From NCBI GenBank assembly GCA_973895155.1, contig OZ316892.1, forward strand, positions 16,368,001 to 16,432,000: DNA of 64,000 bases, in the 5' to 3' direction. The DNA comes from Marsupella aquatica. Lineage: Eukaryota > Marchantiophyta. The translations under genes were made by a program, and so were the position numbers. Below the pieces are notes generated by a model. The model saw only the letters and a program-made list of their open reading frames with translations, was not told the origin of the DNA and ran no database searches. Shown here piece after piece: positions 48,660-60,798 of the stretch; within the stretch, counting starts at the first letter, position 1; each line of letters starts with the position of its first letter.

Positions 48660-51040
48660 TTGAGTAAATTTGGTCTCGCTTTGATTTTTGGTTTTGGCTC
48701 AACTTGTTCAGTAGTTGTGATGGGGCCCAAAAAAGGCCCCAGGATGTACTTGTGTGCAATACTTTGTAGGATGGCATGTACACTTGTTGTGCCTAGACCC
48801 TACTTTTTTGTCATGATTTTTGGTTTTGGCTCAACTTACTTTCCTACTAGTATTTTTTCACACTAAAACATATTGACATGGTCAGCTATTGTGACCAACC
48901 CTCTTTCGTCACGGGCCTGGTTTAAGAGTTTGATTAGTGTGAGTATCCTGCTTGGTGGAGTATTGTGTGAGGTAACCCATGGTGTGGGGTAGGTTAGAGC
49001 CACGGCCCTTGAACAGGCCTCTTGCAACCCAAACAATCTTTTTCACATGAAACTTTTTAGAGTTAGGGAGGCTTGCTAGGGATTATGAAACTTGGAACCC
49101 CCTGGCCAGGCTGACAAAGGGGAGTTATAACCAAGGACCTCCACTGAAACTACAAAGGAGAAAAAAAAGGAGGAGTTTGTGGTTAGCATATTGGCCTGGT
49201 TGGCCACTTTGGGACCTTGATTTAACATTGTCTCCCTCCTGGTAGGGTTCATGTTGGAACCCTGGGTCTAAACCCTTGTCTGGGGCTACTCTATAGTGTT
49301 ACATTATTTGAAGATCATGCCTAGTGATGGGTGGGTGGCTGCGCCTTGTATAAGAATTCAAGGCAGAAAAGAGTTTTTTTCCTGGGCAGTACACCCTGTG
49401 AAGGCCATGTAACCCATTTGGGAGTCATGTACCCACATACAGGCCATGGTAATCCTCTTCGCAGCCTGGCTGAGGAAGATGAATCTTAAATTCAAAAGTT
49501 GTCTCCAAAGTCATGGGGGAGCACTCTATGGAGGGTCCTAAATATAGCATGTGACATGTTAGGGTTTGCAACCCCTTGTTGGTACTTGACTCTAGCACCT
49601 AGTTCGGTTGACTGGAGCATAGCTTAACCACGGTGAAGGGTTGTTGAGGCTACACTATTGGAGGGGGCCTGTACCCTGGAGGAGCACTTCAATATGTTCA
49701 TAACATAGATCAACCTTCAGGAGTTGGAGACTAGAGTGGGAGGGAGAGGAGGGACGTCTCATAGAGCAACTTGTTAGTTTGTTAGGCTACGGCTGATGTA
49801 TGGTGTTAGTGCATAGTGGTTTTTTTGGTTGACTCTTGTTACATGCTTTCCCTGTAACCTATTGTTGCCTTAAGGGATCTATAACCCTGCTCAATATTGG
49901 GCACCTTACCACTAGTTTATTGAATTATCAGATGTGAAAAAAAGTGCACACCGGCTGATAGAGAGATGTCAAGAGGATAAGTACAGATTCCCTAACTTGA
50001 TTGTTTAACTTAGGATGACTGCACCATTGGGAATACCACAAGGCATTTTATAAAGCTTGTCAAAGTGAGGGCTTCAATACATCAAATCCCCCATCTTCAC
50101 ATAACAGAATTGTATTTATATTTATATAGCTTCAACTCCTAGGCACTCCACAAGCTCCATTCTCCATTTCAAATATGTGAAGCAACAAACTAAGGGATAG
50201 AAATCAAGATGTTTATCATAGAAGACACACACAACTAGTGGGCTACATTGAGGTATTCACATTTAAATCACAACTTGGGGTATAAAAGCCCCTTAGTACT
50301 GTCCGGCTATACTCATTACTCCCTCCGTATCATTCTTGTACTGTGTACCCTGTCCGTCGCTTTTGCCCTGCCTGGCTGCCCTGGCCCACAGGAGTGGCTT
50401 GGCATCCTTGATGACTCCCCAGTCATCATTGCAAAACAATGCACATCCCTTCGAGAACAACAAAAGTATTCAAATGAACGTGCAGGAAAATGACTCCATG
50501 TGGTCCTTGCAAGCTCGTGCATCGCCAAATCTGTGATTATTGCACTTTTCATCTCCATCCCTCATAGGCGCTGAAAATCCATGCTTGAGGTCCCCTCTTG
50601 ATACAATCAATCCGTGCTCAACGTCTCTTCCGGATACAATCCAAGTAAGTAAAAGTTTGTTATGTCAATTTACACTTGGACCGGGGCAGTCGTGTTCAAC
50701 CAGGCAATGGCGGCCGATGACACTCAACATTCTCATGCCCGAGATCCCCTGGAACCCTCATAAGAACCATTTGGTGGCTCGGCATCTCATTTGCTACCTC
50801 GCACTTGGTCATTGTTGTCGCCTGATCCCTATCGATTTGTGCTTATGCTCCAATCCCACTCTTGATCAAACTCATTTTTATTGAAGAGAACCAAAGGATA
50901 AGAGCACATCGTAGTAAGATTTAGTCAGAGCAATGCACATAGACGATCAAGAGTTCCCCATGAGAGATTGAGGACCTGCAGTATTACGACAACTAAGGGG
51001 CGTAGGGGACAGACTCAATCAATTATAGACTGAGAAGGTT
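48660..51040. other. Non-coding stretch, no gene recognised
   Basis: Only short chance ORFs. A 25-bp phrase, GATTTTTGGTTTTGGCTCAA followed by CTT, occurs twice about 140 bp apart (about 48679 and 48819), hinting at another small duplication. No element ends seen. Confidence 0.45.
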
Positions 51041-51059
51041 AGTATAACCCTTACCGCTC

Positions 51060-53275
51060 TCGGATTCCAGACTCTATTTGGGGAGGTAGGTGCCAAGCTA
51101 TCTGAGACTTACTGGTATTCTTGCCCCAAGAAGGCTACATACGAGCAAAGGTATGCTAATTTGGTGGTTAAAGTAGCACAAATCAACTGCAAGAAGGTTG
51201 CACTTACCAAGGACGCAAGCTACAACAAGGTTTGGGATTACATTACCAAGTATACATCAACAAAGAAGGCTTCCAGTCGGTAGATGAGGAAATTTAGTGG
51301 TACCAGCAAAGTATTTTAAGCTAAACGGCGACCGGAAGCTGACTTGGGCGGAGTTTGACAAGATCCTAGGCTACATTGAGAAATAGCTTGCGGCCAAGCG
51401 GAGGGAGGAAATCATCAACTATCATTGGGAGGCAGCACAGAATCTCACCCTTCCTCGGGGAAAGCTCTAACCCATTCAACTGGGATATGGCTATACTCCG
51501 CCCAAACCTATCACCAACTGGCCTACCATCCCGGCCAAGCGGGTTCCGCCTAGTCAGGCCTAGGTACACACTATGGACAATGCAGATTATTCATCGGGAT
51601 CAGCCAGCGATAGTTTGCACCTAACGCAACGCCCACAAAAGTGGACTAGAACGACGTAGGGACCTGAACCGCCTACGCATACTACATCTGCCCCCATACC
51701 GGCAGTTCCAACCCCGGCCAACCCCCGGCCAACACTCAATCCAAGAAGAGACTCTCCCCCTTGCAACAAAACTTATTGCAGATAATTTGTGTTCTCGAGG
51801 TGGTCTAGACGACAATCAAGGACCCATTTCACGCGGACTATCTCAAGGAGCATCAGTTAGATAAATTTGCTCAATTAACCTAGAGGCCTACCGCCTTCGG
51901 AGCAAGGGAGATCATGCATGAGTTTATCTCAAATTTTGACATTGATACACCTACCACCAAGGTGTCAAGACAAACCTTGTCCCTCATGAAGTACCAGTTA
52001 GCCCAGATCTTTTGTCTACCAACAGGACATGTGTCAGTCAAATTTTGGATCCGAGATAAGGAGTATGTCCCTCAACACTTCAAACTAGAGGGCAAGACGA
52101 ACAACGGGTATAAGCAAGGTTTGTATACCAATCTGGTCTGTATGGAGCGGCTAAATTTCATCGGAACTACCTCACACATGATCAAACCTCGATCTGAGAT
52201 CTCCCTCTACATAATTATGTAGGTGGAGCAGTGAAAAAACCAAAATTGGGCCCAATTCTTTAGCCGCCAATTCTTAGAGGAGCTTAAGCAGGCTAAGACT
52301 GGCCTATTCATTGGCGGGGAAACCTACCACCTACAAAGCCACATAGCGATCATCCTAGATTGGTACAAATAAAAGTGCAAGGTCAAAGGGAAGAATACTG
52401 CAACCTTGATCTTGGCCGACACTGGCCCCACCCCCAGTAATAGCATGCCAAGCCCCCCAACTACCGCAACTTGGGTAAACCCCACCCCCACTGTCACAAC
52501 CTACTCCCCCGTCTATTTTATTTGGGACCATTGTGAACAATGGGCCCCTGCCACCCCCTCTTGTTGTGGTGCCCCCGTTGCCTCCAACGTAGCCACCACC
52601 AATTCCACCACCCCCTGCAGATCCCATTCCCTCTCCCGTGCAAACTACGGAGGAAGCAGTAGCCCCACCCATGGCAGGACCCCTGCCAAAGACCGTGGAG
52701 AAGTACCAAGTAGTTACGGGTACCTTAGTCCACAATTCAAATGATCCAAAAGTTTAGTTAGGACCTTTTAATGGAGCTAGCAAAGTACATCACCCTCCAG
52801 GTCACTAACTACTTCCAACCGGCCTTCTTCATGTTGGATCACCACCCATTGCTTATGGCCCTCTTGCAATACAAACTCATGGCCAAGGGAAACAAGATGG
52901 GGGCCTTCAAATGACCATGGAGGGTCTGGAGTCCGCAACCACCACCCACCAAGGGGATTTAGTTTGCGTCTCAGACCAATGGGATGGACTAAAACTAGAA
53001 CTACTTAAGGTTCAAGCAGACCTTAAGGAGCAAAAGGTTGTCGTAGCTTGGCTTGAGGAGGAGTCAACGGCTTGGGTTAAGAGCCTAGCCAACCTAAATA
53101 GCCAGTTTGTGTAGACCGCCCAGCAGGTGAATATTATCACCTTCAAGTGAGATAAGTGGTTGGCGCAGCATCAGGCCGACCTCAAAATGATTGATAACCT
53201 CAAACTAGAGGTGGCGCGTCTGCAAGCCAAGGTGGACAAATTAAGTCTCCAACAAGGCAGAGGAGGCAACTCAAG
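51060..53275 (+). pseudogene. Decayed, unrecognised mobile-element coding region with C-terminal coiled coil
   Basis: Successive plus-strand open pieces, broken by stops and shifts, look like one old reading region. They are about 51068-51284 (GAKLSETYWYSCPKKATYEQ), about 51299-51560 (FKLNGDRKLTWAEFDKILGY), about 51810-52370 (HEFISNFDIDTPTTK, MKYQLAQIFCLPTGHVSVKF and further), a Pro/Thr-rich stretch (52406-52744), and a Lys/Glu/Leu-rich coiled-coil stretch (about 52911-53270). No protease, integrase or RT is found. The order (structured domain, Pro-rich linker, coiled coil) could be a gag-like protein of a non-autonomous retroelement, but I do not recognise the family. The coding-like character is visible; the function is unknown. 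Confidence 0.5.
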
Positions 53276-54612
53276 ATAACCAAGCCCTATAGGCTTGGGT
53301 TACTCTGCTGGCAAGCTAGAAGGATGGGATGGGAAATGCCTTTGACCAAGGCGACTCAAAATCCCAGCTCAATAAAGGGACAAACCCAGGGCCATCAGCG
53401 TAGCACGCGTGAGGGGTGGTTAGAGGAGGGGGCGGTCAGTCAGCTATGCAATACAGCAAGAAGGTAGTGGCATCTTAATTTTGGGCTAACTTTAGCGGCA
53501 TGCTAGTCATTTTTAGACGTTGATTAGCAACGCAGTAGATAGGATTAGGACAAACTCAGTTAGGACGGTCATCAGACATAGGATAGGATGTCAATAACGT
53601 GTTATGAGTGATTGGCAATAATACCTAGGGATTAGGATCGTAGTCAACCGCTCCAACAAATTGACACAATCAAGCTAAGTCAATTTGTTGACACTTAATT
53701 TCATCAATTTTTGAAGGCCGCAACTAGTTAGGTACTTAGGCAGGGATTTCTTGGGAGAGGTAGCGTCTCCCGTGGCCCTTTGGCAAAGAGTATTTAAGGA
53801 CCCTCCTTTCGCTTGGATTGGGGGTGCTTTTTGGTTTATTTTGGAAAAGTAAGCTTACATGGTGCATGGGGAGTCTCGCCTTGAGTAGGATTAGAGAGCA
53901 CTAAGGAGTGAGAGCCAGAGTTGAGCTTGTGGGCAAGTGCAAGGTAGGGTCTCGTAGAGACTGGGCATCGACTGTCGTTAGGCCTGTTAGTTGCTTAGAA
54001 GTTGAGTCAAGTATGTACATGACACTCCTTTCTCTAAGTAAAATATAGTCTTCCTCTTTGATCTTTGCAAGTAATCTGTGTATTTAGCATGACTTGTCTC
54101 CGAAAAATATGTCATTTCAAATGATGCACTGGGTACGGACTAATGGTTGGGATTGTGGGAAACCGTATGCTAAATACATTGCGAGTTCTTGTTGTTGACA
54201 ATGGCTTGTAAAGTCCCCAAGCCGGGAGTTAGTCTGAGTCACTAATTGTGGGTATATATTCTAGCGGCGGAATCCAAAACATACCTATGATATCCCTATA
54301 CATAAATATATAGTTGAACTTAGACTAACACGGGTCACTACACCCCTCCTTGCTCATAACCTCACCTTTACCGGTGGTCATGTGCACGTCAAAGCTTTAA
54401 CTTGGAATTAAGGCTCGGGTTGTTAGTGTGACAATCTCTATGTGGTCTTGCCATCTATATATGTGCTCGTTATTGTCTTTTCCATTGTAATGGCTACTTC
54501 TCGCTGATTCAAGAACGGAGGGGATTAGCTTGTGTAAAGGTCATCAGGTGGTTTCCAACCTTGTTTGTTTGTTTTGCACGTTTGAGCTCTTGTCAATCTC
54601 CAATCTTTGCTT
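53276..54612. other. 3' untranslated tail of the decayed element, then non-coding sequence
   Basis: No ORF of note. Positions 54264-54286 carry a GCGGCGGAATCCAAAACATA motif shared with 63675-63697 in the second coiled-coil block, which suggests related elements. A TATA-like stretch (TATTTAAGGACC) lies near 53785. Confidence 0.45.
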
Positions 54613-55093
54613 CACTAGTACATTAAATGGGGTATAACGACCGTGACAGGAAACAGTAAAAAGGAAACTGGAAACAGCAAAAACTAAACAGGAAAAATGT
54701 TCGAGAACAAGACACACAAAGATTGCCAAGATAACATGTAAAATAGAATATTCCTAAAATTACTGCTGTCAATATGCACATACTGGACTTGCCCCTTATG
54801 TTTCCGAGACAAAATTTTGGTGCAAAGTTTATACTTTTGGTCAAGATTAAGAACTCAACTACCTGAAATCCCACGAAAACATACAAAGCATCCCATCTTT
54901 TGTCTTCCAAAAATTTAGGGTTTAGGGTGTGTCCGAAACAAAGTCATAAAACCAATGAGGATGGCAACTCATACTCCAGCTTCAACATAGATATTTAAGT
55001 GCGTTTATTGTGAGAAAAATATGTACAACTGACTGTGCTCGCAAAACACCAAATCTATTCAGGAAACACAGTCATTCATTTATTGAAAAGCTT

Positions 55094-55673
55094 AACATAT
55101 TGCCGACCAGCTTGTCCGAGGGTAATACAATGGAAAATTCTAATTGTAATACTAAAGTCAAGAGGTAATTGACAAAAACAACCTTCGATGGCTAAAAACT
55201 CAAAACAAATTGAGAGTCTGAGGGATCATCCATGCTTCTACATTGTTGGGATGAATGACAGCCCACACAAGCGTCGGGCGCTACTCAAAACCATATCATT
55301 CCTATCTCAAGATCCAAGATCGCCAGAGGACTGACATTCATCGTCCACCACTGCATTTGCTCTATTTTGATGTTGTTGAAAACCAAATGTGCTGAACATA
55401 TTGCCGACCGGCTTGTCCAAGGGTAACACAATGGAAAATCCTCACTGACGAATATGAACTCAATGTCACTAAGGCTAGAAACTCAATACAAACTTAGAGT
55501 CCGAGGGATCGTCTCTGATACTACATTGTTGGGATGATATGACTGCCCATGCTAGCGTCGGGCGCTACTCAAAACTATGGCATCCTTCTCAAGATCCAGG
55601 ATTGCACAAAGATCCACATTCATCGTCCACCCTTGCTTTCGCTCTAAACCGATCTTGCTGAAAACCAAATGTG
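55094..55673 (+). repeat. Tandem duplication, about 301 bp
   Basis: ACATATTGCCGACC-GCTTGTCC starts at about 55095 and about 55396. Both copies share CTACATTGTTGGGATGA, GCGTCGGGCGCTACTCAAAA, the TTCATCGTCCACC segment and a final GAAAACCAAATGTG. Divergence is around 15-20% by eye. It lies between the left CACTA end and the transposase. Confidence 0.85.
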
Positions 55674-56166
55674 AAAAATCTCAAATATCGTTGACTCAGA
55701 AGTCTTCGAGCTGGAACTGAGGAAGAAGGACCTGGAGAATGTGTCATGGAAATTGACACGCCCAAGGAACTCCGCAGTGCGCACTTCAACTTCCCAATCA
55801 ATATTCTCCGATGGATCTTGGGGAGTGGGATAGTGAATCGAGAAACGTTCCTGAAATGGTCTAGGGGGAGAATCGGGAAGCCATGGAATGTTTCGATCAC
55901 CAGGACTCATCCCTTCATCACGAGGCAAGAAAAGATGATTTCAAATGTCCGATGTCTCCGTCACGACACTCTCATTGTCCACAATGGAAGTGGATGAAAG
56001 TTCAGTTTTCGATTGCGGCACCAACAATGGCACAAGGCGCGGTGGCCTTGCGCCCCTACCATTAGCAAGGACTCGATGCTCCATCACTCTGGAATCAGGA
56101 TGGAATGATTCACTTTCTTCAAATGATGCAAAATGAGGAACGGTAAAGGAAAAAAAAGCGTTGTAA

Positions 56167-58528
56167 ACCCAAAACAAAAACTCTCTGTATGAACAATACA
56201 TTAGCCCTTTCGCATTGGCAGGTAAAGCAAAACCATATTCAGTATGGCCAATTTTTCTAACAAACTACAATATCCCTCCATGGATGGCCATGAAGAAAGG
56301 TCATCTACTACTCTCAATGATCATCCCGGGTCCTAAGCAAGTAAAAAATATTGACATCTACTTGCAACCTTTGATTGATGAGCTTTTTCAACTTTGGAGG
56401 GGAGTGGATTGTTATGACGGACGTCGCAACACTGGAGGTTTATCTTGCGCATTCACCCTCAAGGCCATTCTTACGTGGACCATGCATGATTTACCAGGTA
56501 ATCACAGTAAACCTTGCAATTAATTTAACCCTATTTCATCAATCTTGCACTTAATTAAAAGTTGTATTCTTTTCTCTAACCTTCTTTCATTGGTTGGCTG
56601 TCCCTTGACCAATCATAGGGTTTGGATATATCTCTGGATTGCAAACATCAGGCTATCGAGCTTGCCCTTCATGTGGACCAGATTTGGAGGGAGTGGCAAG
56701 ATGCAAGTCAACTACTTTGCGGAAGATAGTTTACATTGGTCATACCAAATATCTTCCAGCAGACCATCCTTGGAGGAGTGACCACTCCCTGTATGACACT
56801 GATGAGGGCCAACCTAATACCTGTCCTCAACCTTAGCGAAAGGATGGACCAGCATATTGGAGAGAGGTATGGCAAAGAGTTCAAGACCCAGATGATCCAT
56901 TACAATTTCTCAGATGTGGCATGACCCGTTTGTCTGCATTATCACAGTTGACATATTGGTCAGAGATGCCCATTAATCACTTGTTAGATCCAATGCACAT
57001 TGAGGGGAATGTGGGGAGGTCATTGATTTGTCATCTATGTAGGGAGAAGAACCACAATTGGAGAGAAAGTTGTGAGGAGATGGGGATGCATGGTCTTCTT
57101 GGTTTTTGGCCATCTTTGGACCCCCCTGGAGACCCCCCTAGCATCCATCCACCTTGGGTTTTGACTGGGGCAGAGCGCGCTGAGTTTTGCAGACATATTG
57201 GGTCAATGAGGTTTTTCACAGGTTATGGCGCAAATCTCCAAAAAGCATTTGGGGGGGATGATTCTCCAAAATGGCCATCTTACTTGTAAACACATGATTA
57301 TCATCGGTTACTAGAACATGTCATTCTAGTTGCGATTATTGGATTGGGTAGTGAGGAACTTCGTGATCATGCCCTTTGGTCATAGGGAAAGCTTTTGAGA
57401 TTGGTATGTCAGAAGGAGGTACAGGAGGATGAAAGTGCTGCAATGGAGATATTTGAAGTAGAGGTTATTTGTAAGTTGGAGAAGGCACTCCCTCCCTCTT
57501 TCTTTGATGGCCAGGTTCATTTTCTCATACATTTAGTGCATGAGGTTGCAATTGCAGGCCCAGTGCATTGTCGATGGATGTATTGGGTTGAGCGTTATAT
57601 GGGGGTGATGAAGTCGTACGTCTCTAATCGCGCTAGGGTGGAAGGTAGCATTGCAGAGCGTCATCTTGGAGCAGAGAGTAAGTTTTATTGTACAAACATA
57701 GTTGCCACACTGTCTAACGCTCCTAGGGGATGGATACATGAGGCAGTGCGCGAGGCGGACTATGAGGATGATAGACTCACTAGGGCATCAGGAGAGCGTC
57801 TCTTGAGCTTAGTGGGGTGTTTGCAGCTCACAACATTTATGTTGTATAATTCACCAGAGGTTGTAGGGGAGTGGACAACATTTTATGAGGAGGAGAAGAA
57901 AAATAGTCGACGACCACGATTATTTCCCAAGTTTCACCCATACATGAAGTCAAAGATGTTAGAAGTGGATGCCTTGGTGGGTATTGGGGAGAGCATATCA
58001 CACTTCCCAAAGGTGACGGATAAGCTTCGTACCTTGATTCATGGTCCACTACTTATAGTCACGACCCGGACAGCCATGTGGTCCAAGAGGAGACATTTAT
58101 GTGTTGAACGACTTGATGAGAAGAGGGCAGCTACACAAGATTGTGGGGTGATGGGTTGGTTCATCCAGGATTCATAGAGTAGCACATCAGACAGGAATCC
58201 CATTCGGTCCACTGTCGCCCATTATGGAAAGATTGAGGAAATCCTTACCATAAAGTACCATGCACATACTACTTTGGAGGCAGTGGTATTAAAGTGCAAA
58301 TGGTTCAAGATGAATCTTGTAGGCCACAACCGGAGATGTGAAGATGATCCATGCGGTTTTACCCGATTGAAGACAACCGCAAATAGTGTCATCAGCTCAA
58401 ATTGGAGGTCCTCAGATCCCTTTGCGTTCCCCCTTCACCTTGAACAATGTTTTAACCTACCCTATCCAGATGACTCAGATTGGTCCATTGTCATGCCATA
58501 CATTCCACAATCACGATCCATTGTCTAG
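56167..58528 (+). pseudogene. Tnp2-type CACTA transposase with DUF4218 and DUF4216 regions, decayed
   Basis: Exon 1 (about 56167-56497) reads KPYSVWPIFLTNYNIPPWMA, HLLLSMIIPGPK and IDIYLQPLIDELFQLW, the Tnp2 core. A GT-AG intron (56498-56618) joins it to GFGYISGLQTSGYRACPSCG, with the Cys pair typical of the family. After a TAG near 56835 the sequence continues in another frame: TYWSEMPINHLLDPMHIEGN. TAA at 57287-57289 and a TAG near 57384 interrupt the start of DUF4218, which continues to 58177 (PPSFFDGQVHFLIHLVHEVA, then RYMGVMKSYVSNRARVEGSI, AERHLGAESKF). After TAG at 58175 a DUF4216 segment (HYGKIEEILTIKY, VVLKCKWFKMN) ends near 58528. Several breaks make it non-functional. Confidence 0.88.
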
Positions 58529-58779
58529 GATAGACCTAACATAGTTGTAGTGGAAGATACTGACATTCCCTCCACTAGTTAGATATCTAGTACATCAATG
58601 GCGTAGCTAACCCCTACCATCTTATTTTGTGGCTATTTTATTGGCATTACATATTTATTTCATGTGTTCTCACTCTCTACCATTGCATAAACTATATTGC
58701 TACAAGTATCCATAATCAAACCATGACCACAATACAATGTCCCACTGTGAATCCCATGGAATCTACATCGCACAGGCAT

Positions 58780-59770
58780 TGGTACTCGGTTGGAGAACTA
58801 AACCTCTTTCCGATATTCAAAGTGATGGAACACATGCGATTCAAAACCTATCGGAAACATTTTCTCGTTCCAAAAAACATCGGACCCCTCGGCAAAAATG
58901 ACAAAGGAGGGGTCCGATATTTTTACCTTTGGACAACTTCCGATACTTTTACTATTGCACCTAGGTTCCGAACCAATATCTGTCCCAATATTATGTCTGT
59001 TGTTTTAAATATCGAACCATGTCTGTTTCTTTTTCCAACAAGCCTCAAGTCCGAGTGTATTTGCATCGGATGCTAAAGCCTTACTTTTGTTGTCTCTTTG
59101 CGATGCTATTAATTTTGGACATTGTCCAATAGATCTGGTATGGAATATGGTTTGCAATGCATTTTACATCAGTACCTTTATTTCCAATATATTATGAATC
59201 GGAAATTATGATGGTTTTAATATTGGAATTTGTCCGATGCATTCGGTTTTGGACGGGTAAAAGAAGCCACGATTTGAGTATTGGAAAGAGACCAAAAATG
59301 TACTAGTGCAAGCCAACGCGTATTGGACCTTGCCATTAAACTAGAATCGGACTATCACCTTTCCAACCCAATCACAAACGGGCCGTCACTACGATGTAGG
59401 AAAAGTTGGATTGTTTGTCCAAGCCAGAAACAATTGGACTGCTTGGTCCGATTCTTCTCCAATGCTAGATGAATTGGAAACCCCTTTCCAAAGAAAAATG
59501 TAAGCACGTTTTCCGATCAAATTAGAATTGGAAGTTGCCATTCAATACAAATTGGAAGTTTTTGATGCGCATGGAATTGGATATTCCAAGGTTTTTAGGA
59601 TTGGACAATTGTTTCCAAGTGGTAGGCAATGGGATTCATATTTGCAATACAAATACAATGAGATCTTGGTCCAATTGTTGGTGCAATGGACTTTGTGGTC
59701 CAACTCTTTGGGAATTGGAAGTGTGTGTACGATTCATTTAGAATTGGAACCTTTGGCAAGGCCAGGGTCA
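58780..59770. repeat. Dense array of TTGGA/TCCGA-type motifs (CACTA subterminal repeats)
   Basis: Roughly 1 kb contains several dozen short variants of ATTGGA, ATCGGA and TTCCGAT in both orientations, for example TCCGATATT, ACATCGGACC, GAATCGGAC, AATTGGAAG and TGTCCAATAG. Arrays of short, imperfect, bidirectional motifs next to the ends are typical transposase-binding regions of CACTA elements. The TCCGA form dominates the left half and the TTGGA form the right half. Confidence 0.6.
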
Positions 59771-60798
59771 TCCCTGATCTGCTCATGGAAAGTATTAACC
59801 GGCCCTGAATCATGTGTAGCATAGCCTTTGTAGTTTGTGTTCCTAGGATGAGAAATCTTATGCCAATGGCCATTCCTATCTTTACAATGCACTACCCTGT
59901 AATGGTTACCATAAGTTTTCATTAAATTGTAAGTCAAAGCCTTTTGACTCGATGAATTTTTTTTTCTTGCGGTCAACAAAAACAATTGTCTTCATTGTCA
60001 TCTAGATCAAAACTCTACATATATTGTATCCCTAAATAAACTTAACCACGCCCCAAAAGGAATTGTAGCAATTTGAGGACATAGGTTTGTTTGGCGATCT
60101 GACATAGGTAAATTGGTTCCCATACGGTCAACATAGAGCTTTCATAATTGACCAGGCAACCCAAAGTCATGATACGCAAGAATTCATCAAGAATTGGCCC
60201 AAACTATGGATCTGAATGAACTCAAAGGTGTATAAAAACCCCAGGCACTCTATAAGGAACATCAAATGTGCCTAAGGTTGCATGTACAATGCAAGAGCTA
60301 AGAACTAGGAAGTTAAGCACCTATTGAGAGGAATAGTGTTTGGGATGGGTGACCTTACTTCTCTAGTAGCCCACAATCTTGCTAAGACTTGAAGCCTCAC
60401 ACAAAAGAATACACTAGCTAGTGATATATGCCTCCTGTGGAGGAGTAGGATCAGGCCGGGGCAGCGCTAGGGCCGCCGATTGGGGTAATTGCACTGCAAT
60501 TTTTGATTTGATTCTAATTGTGACCCTTCCCATTGTAGTACAATAGCACAATAGTTTTCGATTGCGAAGTACTTGAAAATGGTCATGCCATTCTCACATA
60601 ATTGGACAATTGTTTGCCATTTCTTTTGAATTGAATGCGTCTTTTTGATACTAGTTTAATTGGACAAGTCCAATCTCGGTTCGATAACTGTGATGCCTAG
60701 CCAGGAATCACTAGGCCAGTTAAGTGGGGAAAATGGAGGTGTACCCTATAAACACATTAGTATAGTAACAAAAACAAGGAAAATATAAACAATTAAGG
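59771..60798. other. Non-coding stretch around the 5S-derived sequence
   Basis: No ORF of note. A TATA-like GTGTATAAAAACCCC lies at about 60229-60243, shortly upstream of the 5S-like segment. A further TTGGACAAGTCCAA inverted motif at about 60658-60671 resembles the CACTA subterminal words. Confidence 0.4.
60276..60382 (+). repeat. 5S rRNA-derived sequence (Cassandra TRIM- or SINE3-like)
   Basis: Positions 60301-60354 align with the plant 5S rRNA core nearly end to end: AGAACTAGGAAGTTAAGCAC covers the A-box region, and TTTGGGATGGGTGACC covers the C-box. More diverged flanking 5S sequence lies on both sides. It departs from functional 5S at several positions and stands alone, so it is not a 5S gene. 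5S-derived promoters are known in the LTRs of Cassandra TRIMs and in SINE3 elements. Downstream GGATCAGGCCGGGGC (about 60449-60463) resembles the end of Cassandra-type LTRs from memory. No second LTR was located. Confidence 0.6.

Larger units (their letters stand above)
54613..59309 (+). mobile_element. CACTA (En/Spm) transposon, tentative boundaries
   Basis: CACTAGTACATT at 54613-54624 is mirrored by AATGTACTAGTG at 59298-59309, a perfect 12-bp inverted pair of the CACTA type, with Tnp2 transposase sequence between in the expected orientation. No 3-bp target duplication is visible (CTT left, CAA right). A motif array that looks subterminal continues past 59309, so the true right end may lie further out. 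Element identity is firm from the transposase; the ends are provisional. Confidence 0.6.

Noticed and set aside
52355-52735. Gly-rich minus-strand ORF of 126 codons
   Set aside because: It is the antisense shadow of the Pro/Thr-rich linker in the plus-strand decayed element.
54914-54927. Two TTTAGGG units resembling plant telomere repeats
   Set aside because: Two copies are within chance expectation and the flanks show no telomeric or breakpoint features.
60412-60423. Palindrome CACTAGCTAGTG that could be two abutting CACTA transposon ends
   Set aside because: A short perfect palindrome with no matching TIR extension on either side; it probably belongs to the 5S-derived element or is chance.
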